From JBQLZO01 sp052168315 (GTDB lineage Bacteria; Planctomycetota; Phycisphaerae; Phycisphaerales; UBA1924), in NCBI GenBank assembly GCA_052168315.1, contig JBQLZO010000056.1, forward strand, positions 1 to 64,000: a stretch of 64,000 bases of DNA, in the 5' to 3' direction. The notes beneath the pieces were generated by a model that was not told where the DNA came from, ran no database searches, and was given only the letters and a program-made list of their open reading frames with translations. This document shows positions 49,947-56,858 of the stretch, piece after piece. A program made the translations under genes and the position numbers. How positions within the stretch are numbered: position 1 is the stretch's first letter; every line of letters starts with the position of its first letter.

Positions 49947-52226
49947 CTATCCGCGGTTCTTGTGGGTCATCACACCCCGCGGCGCGGCGGCGCGCACCCG
50001 GGCCGCCTCATCCTGTCCCCAGATCGCCAGCGTCAGCAGCCCGAACAGCCGCGGGCCGTGGTCGCGTTGCCCCGACTGGTGCTCTTCGATCATCGCGCGC
50101 ACCCGCGCCAGATCGATGTCCAGCGCCTCGCCCGCGCTCCCGAACGCCGATGCCGAGCCCACCGCGTCCAGCAGCGCCGAGCGCATCCCCGACCGGTCCT
50201 CGCGGAACCACCGCCCCACCGGGATCGCGAAGCCCATCTTGGGACGATCGACCAGCTCCTCCGGGAAGCGCCGGCGCGCCAGCGCCCGCAGCAGCCCCTT
50301 CCGCTCGTTGCGCAGCATCGCATCCTTGCGCGGCAGCGCCAGCGCGAACTCGCTCACCGAGCGGTGCAGCAGCGGCGCCCGCACCTCGATGTGCGCTGCC
50401 ATCCCCGCGGTGTCCGTCTTGAGCAGCAGATCGCCCGGCAGGTAGTGCCGCAGGTCGAACCGCTCGCCGAGGATCGGATCCGTCCCGCTCGCCAGCGCCC
50501 CGCGCCACGCCCCGCGGAGCAACCGCCGCCGCTCGCCCGTCGGGAAGTGCGCGACCAGGTCCACATACCCCGCGCCCCGCGAGGCCTCGATCAGCCGCGC
50601 GATCTTCGAGGAGCGCGACCTCGGATCCGACCGATCGAACGCCCGCACCGGGAGCATCGCGATCAGCGGGCTCGCCCAGCGCAGCATCGGGGCGATGCGC
50701 TGCCGCTCGTACCCGAGGAACAACTCATCGCCGCCATCGCCCGACAGCGCCACCCGGATGTGCTCCCCGGCTCCACGGCAGAGCCACCACGCCGGGAGCA
50801 GCGATGAATCCGCGAACGGCGCGCCGATGAGCCCGATCAGCGCCTCCAGGTCCGAGAGCAGATCCTCCGGCGGATCGATCACATGCAGGTCCGCGCCCGC
50901 CACCTCCGCGGCCACCCGCGCGTACGACGACTCGTCGTACGCCTCGTCGGGCATCCGCACGCAGAACGCCGGGAGCCGCCCCGCGTGTCGGCACGCGTGC
51001 AGCGACACCAGCGACGAATCGATCCCCCCGGAAAGAAACAGCCCCAGCGGCACATCCGCCTCGAGCATCTCACGCACGCCCTCGTCGATCAGCCCTTCCA
51101 CAGTGTCGATCAGCTCGATCTCACGCTGCACCAGCCGGCGCGGCGAGGGACGACCGAACGCCCGCAGCACGAACCCCGCCGGGAGCGGGAGCAGCAAGAT
51201 CAATAGGTACGGCAGCGCAGCGCCAAGCCAAACGACCGCGCCCACCGCCACCAGCAGCGTCGCCGCGATCACCAGCACCGGCAGCGCGATCGGAAGGATT
51301 AGCACCGCCAGCGCCAGGTTCCGCAGCGGCGTGCGCGGTTCCGCGCTCTCCGGCTCGATGACCAGTTCCTCACCCGGCGCGACCGGCGCGATCCCCCGGT
51401 GCGGCGCGTGCTGCGATGACCACCCCAGCGCCAGCCAGTCGATGCATGAGGGCGTGTCCAGTCGCGGCGCAGATTCCTCGCCGCCCACGCGTGCACGCCT
51501 GCCCGGCTTCTGTCCCGTCGGATCGCGCCCCACCGCGCCCAGCGCCCCATCGCCCGGCTCCTGCACATCCTCCCATCCCAGCGCATCGTGCAGCGATGAC
51601 AGCGCCGCGATCGTGGAGGCGAACGCGATCACCCCGCCGCGCCGACGCGTGATCCACAGCGGCTTCTCGCCGTGCGGATCACGGGCCAGCACTAGCCGCG
51701 CCATCCGCCTGTCCCACACCGCGAACGCGTACATCCCGTGCAGCGCGCTCACCGTCCGCGCCAGATCGTCGAGCGCATCATCACCGCGTTCGGTCCTGTC
51801 CGGCGCTGCCGCTCGCCGCGATGGCACCAGCGCCCGCCGGTGCCGATACAGATGCAGCAGCACCTCGGTGTCCGAGTGGTCGGTGAGGAACGCGTGCCCG
51901 CACGCCTCGAGCCGCTCGCGCAGGTCGGCGTGGTTGTAGAGGCACCCGTTGAACACCACGCACAGGTGGTCATCCGGATCGGCATCGAGCGTGGACGACA
52001 TCGGCTGCCGACCCCAGGCCGGGTCGATGATCGCCAGCCGCCGGTGCACCAGCGCCACTTCCACGCTCAGCCCATCGTCCGTCACCGCCGTGTCGCGAAA
52101 CCGGCCGTGGTCGTCCGGCCCGCGCCACGCGATGGATGCATCGAGGATGTCCAGCCACTCGTCCGGGATGCCCCGCGCTGCCTCCCCCCTGGGCGTGATC
52201 CTCACGATGCCGGCGATCCCGCACAT
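49947..52226 (-). CDS. asnB: Glutamine-dependent asparagine synthetase with embedded membrane segment
   Basis: 759 residues, about 120-150 longer than usual. The N-terminus MCGIAGIVR provides the Cys nucleophile of the glutaminase domain; RGPDDHG, VFNGCLYNH and DHSDTEVLLH follow. The synthetase domain has the ATP-binding SGGIDSS at residues 399-405 and VALSGDGGDELFLGYERQR. Between them, residues about 302-356 (nt 51159-51323) form two or three hydrophobic helices (LALAVLILPIALPVLVIAAT; VVWLGAALPYLLILLLPLPA). A Gly/Arg-rich insert lies at about residues 222-255. The product may be anchored in the membrane and act on something other than free aspartate. TAGCGT lies 7 nt before the ATG. Confidence 0.93.
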   Translation of the reverse strand: MCGIAGIVRITPRGEAARGIPDEWLDILDASIAWRGPDDHGRFRDTAVTDDGLSVEVALVHRRLAIIDPAWGRQPMSSTLDADPDDHLCVVFNGCLYNHADLRERLEACGHAFLTDHSDTEVLLHLYRHRRALVPSRRAAAPDRTERGDDALDDLARTVSALHGMYAFAVWDRRMARLVLARDPHGEKPLWITRRRGGVIAFASTIAALSSLHDALGWEDVQEPGDGALGAVGRDPTGQKPGRRARVGGEESAPRLDTPSCIDWLALGWSSQHAPHRGIAPVAPGEELVIEPESAEPRTPLRNLALAVLILPIALPVLVIAATLLVAVGAVVWLGAALPYLLILLLPLPAGFVLRAFGRPSPRRLVQREIELIDTVEGLIDEGVREMLEADVPLGLFLSGGIDSSLVSLHACRHAGRLPAFCVRMPDEAYDESSYARVAAEVAGADLHVIDPPEDLLSDLEALIGLIGAPFADSSLLPAWWLCRGAGEHIRVALSGDGGDELFLGYERQRIAPMLRWASPLIAMLPVRAFDRSDPRSRSSKIARLIEASRGAGYVDLVAHFPTGERRRLLRGAWRGALASGTDPILGERFDLRHYLPGDLLLKTDTAGMAAHIEVRAPLLHRSVSEFALALPRKDAMLRNERKGLLRALARRRFPEELVDRPKMGFAIPVGRWFREDRSGMRSALLDAVGSASAFGSAGEALDIDLARVRAMIEEHQSGQRDHGPRLFGLLTLAIWGQDEAARVRAAAPRGVMTHKNRG

Positions 52227-52233
52227 GCCGATG

Positions 52234-52239
52234 ACGCTA
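52234..52239 (-). promoter_or_regulatory. -10-like box 7 nt before asnB
   Basis: TAGCGT, then CATCGGC and the ATG at 52226; no Shine-Dalgarno is seen. Possible leaderless start. Confidence 0.4.
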
Positions 52240-52329
52240 CGCGCTCGGGGCCCATCACGCCAGACCCGGCATACGCTCCCACCGCCCGCGCGGAAGGCGA
52301 TGGGCGGAACGGAACGGAGGAGACCTTGG

Positions 52330-53103
52330 ATGCGCTGGCGAGAGGAACTCAGGCCGTCGGCCTTCGGGCCCGAGCATGATCCGCTGCTCGTGTGGCGCGC
52401 CGCCCCCTTGGCCGGCATCTTCCTCGCGGGGCTGGGCCTCGCGGCCGCCAGCCTGCCGCTCCTCGATGCGCCCATCGCCCGGCTCTTCGAAGGCGGCGGA
52501 CCCAGCGGCGATGTCCGCCGCGAGATCGAGGCCATGCAGCAGTTCGGCGCGGTCGGCTCCGTCGTCATCGCCGCGGCCATCATCGCATCGCTCGATCCCC
52601 GCCGGCTTCGCAGGTTTCTCGACTACGCCCTCGCCCTCGGCGTCGTGATGGCGGTCGGCAACGCCATGAAGCTGCTCATCGGACGCGGACGACCGAAGCT
52701 CGGCGACCCCATGCTCTTCCTCGGCCCCACCGGCTCGTACCCCGTCGAATCCGCGGACCAGCCCATTCACGCGTGGGAGCTGGCCGCGGACGGCGTGGCC
52801 ACACTCCACGCCATGCCCTCCACGCACGCGGCCTCGGCGGCCGTGCTCGCGATCTTCCTCGCCACCCTCTACCCAAGGCTCCGGTGGTTCGCCATCGCCA
52901 TGGTCGTGCTCGTCTCCGCCGCACGCATCATCCTCTCGGCCCACTGGACCAGCGATGTCATCGTCGGCGCCACCCTCGGCATCGCCATCGCCACGCCCAT
53001 CATCCAGCGCTGCTGGGGCGTCCGCGCGCTCGACTGGCTCTGGAGAACCCTGATCGACCCCAGCGCCGCCCCCGCCCTCAACCGCGCGCTCGACCGCGCC
53101 TGA
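52330..53103 (+). CDS. PAP2 family membrane phosphatase
   Basis: 257 residues with about five transmembrane helices. All three catalytic motifs are present: KLLIGRGRP (about 114-122), PSTH (163-166, PSTH in place of PSGH), and SAARIILSAHWTSD with R199, H205 and D209. Such enzymes dephosphorylate undecaprenyl pyrophosphate, phosphatidic acid or related lipids on the outer face of the inner membrane. CGGAGGA at 52315-52321 fixes the start. It is divergent from asnB with about 100 nt between them. Confidence 0.92.
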   Translation: MRWREELRPSAFGPEHDPLLVWRAAPLAGIFLAGLGLAAASLPLLDAPIARLFEGGGPSGDVRREIEAMQQFGAVGSVVIAAAIIASLDPRRLRRFLDYALALGVVMAVGNAMKLLIGRGRPKLGDPMLFLGPTGSYPVESADQPIHAWELAADGVATLHAMPSTHAASAAVLAIFLATLYPRLRWFAIAMVVLVSAARIILSAHWTSDVIVGATLGIAIATPIIQRCWGVRALDWLWRTLIDPSAAPALNRALDRA

Positions 53104-53166
53104 CCGGCTCTGCCCCCCTGACCCTGCCTCTCCCCACCGGCGCTTGCTCCGATCACTTCACCGGCA

Positions 53167-53913
53167 TCATCCGCTCGACCGGATCCGCTCCCACGCCGCG
53201 ACCATCCGCGCGTGCATCTCTTCCAGCGCTGAGGGGATGATCCGCACGCGCCCCACCACATCCATGAAGTTCACATCCCCCGACCACCGCGGCACCACAT
53301 GCACATGCAGGTGCTCCGGCACGCCCGCACCCGCCGCGGCCCCCTGGTTGATCCCGATGTTCACCCCCTGGCACCCCAGCACCCGCTCAACAAGGTCCGT
53401 CGCCAGGTCCACCAGCGACCACAGCTCCGCGCGCTGCTCCGGTGCGTAGTCCAGCAGCCGCATCCGCGAGCACCCCAGCGCCACCAGCAGATGCCCGTTC
53501 GTGTACGGGTATCGGTTCAGCAGGATCAGCCCGCCGCGACCGCCGTTCCGGGCCGAGAGCTCCTCTCGCCCCGTCCGCACCACCACGAGGTTCTCCGCAT
53601 CGCGCTCCGGGTCCAGCCAGTCATCGCGTAAGAAGCACCCTGTCGATGCCCTGGGGCGCGATGCCCCGCCGCCCCCGCCGCTCTGGTCGTCCCCCGCCTC
53701 GTCATCGTGATGATCATCTTCAGCGGCGGCGGCCCGCTCATCGTGCTTGAGCATCTCCAGATACGACAGCCGCCACGGCGCGAATAACTGCGATCCCGCG
53801 GTCTCGAGCCGCGCCGCCGCGCTCCGACCGCCCGCAGCGCGAGCAACCGGCGAAGTGGGGGGGTTGGGCGGTTTGGGGGGAGGCGATCCCGGCGTCTTCG
53901 AGTGCTCGCTCAT
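53167..53913 (-). CDS. HIT family protein (Ap4A phosphorylase-like)
   Basis: 248 residues. The catalytic histidine triad is HLHVHVVPRW near residue 210, preceded by GVNIGINQGAAAGAGVPE. RYPYTNGHLLVAL in the middle is also typical of HIT nucleotide hydrolases or transferases of the Ap4A phosphorylase group. The N-terminal 80 residues are Pro-, Asp- and Gly-rich and probably disordered; part is encoded by a G/C-run tract at 53857-53883. TAGCCT at 53921-53926 lies 7 nt before the ATG, another candidate leaderless start. Confidence 0.87.
   Translation of the reverse strand: MSEHSKTPGSPPPKPPNPPTSPVARAAGGRSAAARLETAGSQLFAPWRLSYLEMLKHDERAAAAEDDHHDDEAGDDQSGGGGGASRPRASTGCFLRDDWLDPERDAENLVVVRTGREELSARNGGRGGLILLNRYPYTNGHLLVALGCSRMRLLDYAPEQRAELWSLVDLATDLVERVLGCQGVNIGINQGAAAGAGVPEHLHVHVVPRWSGDVNFMDVVGRVRIIPSALEEMHARMVAAWERIRSSG
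53857..53883 (-). repeat. C-run tract inside the HIT gene
   Basis: On the minus strand it has six C, AAACCG, CCCAA and seven C, related to the other C(n)AAC(n) elements. It encodes a Pro-rich segment. Confidence 0.45.
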
Positions 53914-54044
53914 GGATCGGAGGCTATTCCGGAACCGGGCATCGGGCCGCATCCGCCCTCGTCCGCTCGCATCGGGGGCCGCTCGATCCGCATCTCCCAC
54001 GCTCCACGCGCCACCATCATCATCCGCCCGGCACCCGGGGGCAT

Positions 54045-54050
54045 TACACT
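54045..54050 (+). promoter_or_regulatory. -10 element of the leucyl aminopeptidase gene
   Basis: TACACT, as at rplK and 47925. Leader about 45 nt with GCGAGGTG before the ATG at 54102. No clear -35. Confidence 0.4.
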
Positions 54051-54101
54051 GTGTGCTCACGAAACCCGAACAGACCAGCCAGACCGCGAGGTGCCCACCC
54101 C

Positions 54102-55610
54102 ATGTTCCGCAACATCAGCATCGAAGACCGCAACGACGACGCCCAGGCCATCATCGTCGGCCAGTTCCAGGGCGAGTCCCTGGACGCGGGCACCCTCGCG
54201 CTCGACGACGATGGGTGCCTCGCGCGGGCCGCCGCGCGCCCCGAGGCCACCGGCGAACTCGGGCGCATCACCTCCGCGTTCCACCACCACGACGAGCCGG
54301 GCGATCGCCGGTTCATCATCGTCGGGCTCGGATCGCGCGCTTCCTTCCAGCACACGAGGATGACCACCGCCGGCGCGGCCATCGCCAAGGCCCTGAGCAC
54401 CATCAAGGCCACCACCGCCACGATCCAACTCGCCCACGCCATCGTCCACGCCGGCGCCGATGCCATGCGGGCAGGCAACGCCCTCGGCGAGGGGCTCAGC
54501 CTCGCCTGCTTCGACCGCGATCAGTTCAAGGGCGCCGCCGGGAGCGCTTCGTCGCGCCAGCGCCGCCCCGACCTCGACCTCGCGTGCGATGATGCATCCT
54601 TCGCCGCCGGGCTCGCCCGCGGGCTCGGGCTCGGCGCCTCGGCCAACTACGCCAGGCTCGTCTCCGAGACCCCGCCGAACATCTGCACGCCCACCGCCAT
54701 CGCCGCCGAGGCCCAGCGCCTCGCCCGCCAGCACCGCTCGCTCAAGTGCACCGTCTTCAAGGGCGATGCCCTGCACAAGGAGAAGTTCGCCGGGCTGTTC
54801 AATGTCGGCCAGGCCTCCGAGCACGAGCCGTGCATGGTCCGCCTCGAGTACACGCCGCCGTCCCCCAAGCGCGGGGCCAAGAAGGTCGTGCTCGTCGGCA
54901 AGACCATGACCTACGACTCCGGCGGGCTGTCCATCAAGGTCAACGGCGGCATGCGCGGCATGAAGCGCGACAAGGATGGCGGGTGCGCTGTCCTCGGCGC
55001 CATGCACGCCATCGCCACCGTCATCCAGCCCCGCGTGCCCGTCGTCGCGCTGCTCGCCTGCGCCGAGAACGCCATCTCCGACGAGGCCTACCGCCCCGAC
55101 GACATCATCACCTTCCGCAACGGCGTCACCGTCGAGGTCACCAACACGGACGCCGAGGGCCGCCTCGTGCTCGCCGATGCGCTGTGCTGGGCCTGCGACT
55201 CCGAGCAGCCCGGGTGCATCATCGATGTCGCGACCCTCACGGGCGGCGTGGTCGTCGCGCTCGGATCCACCTTCGCCGGGCTCTGGTGCGACGACGATGC
55301 CCTCCGCGCCGCCCTTGACGACGCCTCGGCCAAGTCCGGAGAACGCCTCTGGAGGCTCCCGCACCACGACGAGTACCGCGACCTCATGAAGTCCGATGTC
55401 GCCGACATCGTCAACTCCGCCCCGGTCCGGAAAGCGCATCCCATCCAGGGCGCTGCGTTCCTGTCCTACTTCGTCGAGCCGGGCATCCCGTGGGCCCACA
55501 TCGACATCGCCGGCGTCCACGCCGTGGAGGGCGAGTCGGCCCCGTACGCCAAGAACTCGGCCACGGGCTTCGGCGTCCGCCTGCTCGCAGAACTCGTCGA
55601 CGCGATGTGA
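54102..55610 (+). CDS. pepA: Leucyl aminopeptidase, M17 family
   Basis: A 502-residue cytosolic aminopeptidase with two metal ions. The M17 signature NTDAEGRLVLADAL begins at about residue 348. The metal and active-site Lys/Asp region GKTMTYDSGGLSIKVNGGMR lies near residues 266-285, and the catalytic-domain end reads PWAHIDIAGVHAVEG. The start is at ATG 54102, with GAGGTG upstream. The N-terminal domain is divergent, as usual for the family. A short stem (GCCGCAA at 55684 with TTGCGGC) follows the gene. Confidence 0.95.
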   Translation: MFRNISIEDRNDDAQAIIVGQFQGESLDAGTLALDDDGCLARAAARPEATGELGRITSAFHHHDEPGDRRFIIVGLGSRASFQHTRMTTAGAAIAKALSTIKATTATIQLAHAIVHAGADAMRAGNALGEGLSLACFDRDQFKGAAGSASSRQRRPDLDLACDDASFAAGLARGLGLGASANYARLVSETPPNICTPTAIAAEAQRLARQHRSLKCTVFKGDALHKEKFAGLFNVGQASEHEPCMVRLEYTPPSPKRGAKKVVLVGKTMTYDSGGLSIKVNGGMRGMKRDKDGGCAVLGAMHAIATVIQPRVPVVALLACAENAISDEAYRPDDIITFRNGVTVEVTNTDAEGRLVLADALCWACDSEQPGCIIDVATLTGGVVVALGSTFAGLWCDDDALRAALDDASAKSGERLWRLPHHDEYRDLMKSDVADIVNSAPVRKAHPIQGAAFLSYFVEPGIPWAHIDIAGVHAVEGESAPYAKNSATGFGVRLLAELVDAM

Positions 55611-56025
55611 TCGACCCGATCCGCCCGGCTCCTGCGCCCGGCGCAACCCGCCCGTGACTTGGCCGCAACCCGACCTCGGCCCGGCCGCAACCCGGTTTGC
55701 GGCGCTCCAGGGCGCGGGCCGCGATGCGATTCCGATGCCCCTCACGCCCACTCTCCACCCCCGGCGCACCCGGCGCCGCGCCCGCCGGTCCGCGCCGCGC
55801 GAGGGAGGAGCGCCCGAAATTTTTGCATTTCTTCAAAGTTTTCCCCCATGTCGTCGATAAGCAAAGCCGGATGTGAGCATTTGTCTCACGAAGGCGATGG
55901 CGTGTGAGGCGTGGTGCCGCGCTGCGATCGTCATAAAGAAACATCGGCCCGAGACCGACCAACCGCTCCGAACACCCGCGTGCATCGCGGCCGTGTCAGA
56001 TCCCCGGGCCCTGGAGATGACCCCA
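55611..56025 (+). other. Spacer with an AT-rich promoter island before the histone-like gene
   Basis: It holds a direct repeat GGCCGCAACCCG (about 55661 and 55683), a 7-bp stem at 55684-55703, and a distinctly AT-rich patch at 55817-55865. There TTCAAA (55832-55837) and GATAAG (55856-55861) with an 18-nt spacer form a plausible sigma70 promoter. The leader would be about 155 nt. No gene is supported. Confidence 0.5.
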
Positions 56026-56673
56026 ATGCCGACCATGAACAAGAACGCCGCGAAGAAGTCCTCCTCCACCCGCGCCCGACGCGCCACCGGCAAACCGGCC
56101 GCCAAACGCGGCACCGCCAAGTCCCGCTCCACCACGAACAAGGCCCGCGCCACCTCGGGCAAGCCCGCCGCCAAGCGCATGACCACCAGCAAGACCACCG
56201 CCAAGAAGAACACGACCACCAAGAAGAGCATGACCGCCAAGCCCAAGGCCAAGCGCGTGACCGCCAAGAAGAACACGACCTCCGCCAAGTCCACCACCAA
56301 GACCACCGCCAAGCCGATGGCCAAGCGCACCACCGCCAAGAAGAACACCACCAACGCCAAGCCCATGGCCAAGCGCTCGACCACCGCCAAGAAGAGCACG
56401 ACCACCGGCAAGCCGATGGCCAAGCGCTCGACGACCGCCAAGAAGAACACGACCTCCGGCAAGCCGATGGCGAAGCGCTCGACCACCGCGAACAAGAAGA
56501 GCACCGCCGCCAAGCCCATGTCCATGCGGTCCATGACCAACAAGAAGAACAACAACACCAAGACCGCCAAGCCCATGGGCAAGAAGTCCTCGCCCAAGAG
56601 CACCGGCGGCACCAAGCTCCGCCTCGTCGGCGTCTCCAAGCCGGCCGCGAAGCGCTCCCGCAAGGCCGCCTGA
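56026..56673 (+). CDS. Histone H1-like lysine-rich repeat protein
   Basis: A protein of about 215 residues made almost entirely of Lys, Thr, Ala, Ser, Pro, Asn and Arg, resembling eukaryotic H1 tails and bacterial Hc1/AlgP-type DNA-binding proteins. It consists of repeats with consensus KPMAKRSTTAKKNTTSG; the clearest five lie at 56311-56568. It probably binds DNA without sequence specificity and may compact the nucleoid. The start could be 56017, 56026 or 56035; GGAG at 56013-56016 fits 56026. The promoter lies in an unusually AT-rich patch. The low-complexity composition makes homology searches unreliable. Confidence 0.85.
   Translation: MPTMNKNAAKKSSSTRARRATGKPAAKRGTAKSRSTTNKARATSGKPAAKRMTTSKTTAKKNTTTKKSMTAKPKAKRVTAKKNTTSAKSTTKTTAKPMAKRTTAKKNTTNAKPMAKRSTTAKKSTTTGKPMAKRSTTAKKNTTSGKPMAKRSTTANKKSTAAKPMSMRSMTNKKNNNTKTAKPMGKKSSPKSTGGTKLRLVGVSKPAAKRSRKAA
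56311..56568 (+). repeat. Tandem repeats in the histone-like gene
   Basis: Units starting AAGCC(C/G)ATG at 56311, 56359, 56410, 56461 and 56512, of 48, 51, 51, 51 and 57 nt. All are multiples of three, so unit gain or loss would keep the frame. A more degenerate unit begins near 56239. Confidence 0.8.
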
Positions 56674-56788
56674 TCGATCGGCGCGATCCACCCGATCGAC
56701 CCGATCGGGCCCGATCCGCCGCTCTGGACGCTCAGGCCCGCCCGGCCTCCAACGCCCGGGCGTGCCCGCAATCCGAACTGCCAACGAG

Positions 56789-56816
56789 GACGCCGCGGAG
56801 GAACCACCGCGGCGTC
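56789..56816. terminator. Shared hairpin between convergent genes
   Basis: GACGCCGCGG at 56789-56798 pairs with CCGCGGCGTC at 56807-56816 around an 8-nt loop. There is no long T tract on either side, so termination strength is unclear. It lies between the histone-like gene and the debranching-enzyme gene. Confidence 0.5.
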
Positions 56817-56858
56817 GTCGCGTTCCATCCGCCCCGCCCCATCAGGCCCCAGGACCGC

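Noticed and set aside
50695..51939. Ser/Arg-rich plus-strand frame across asnB
   Set aside because: Antisense to the asparagine synthetase; Ser/Arg/Pro-rich composition is typical of shadow frames here.
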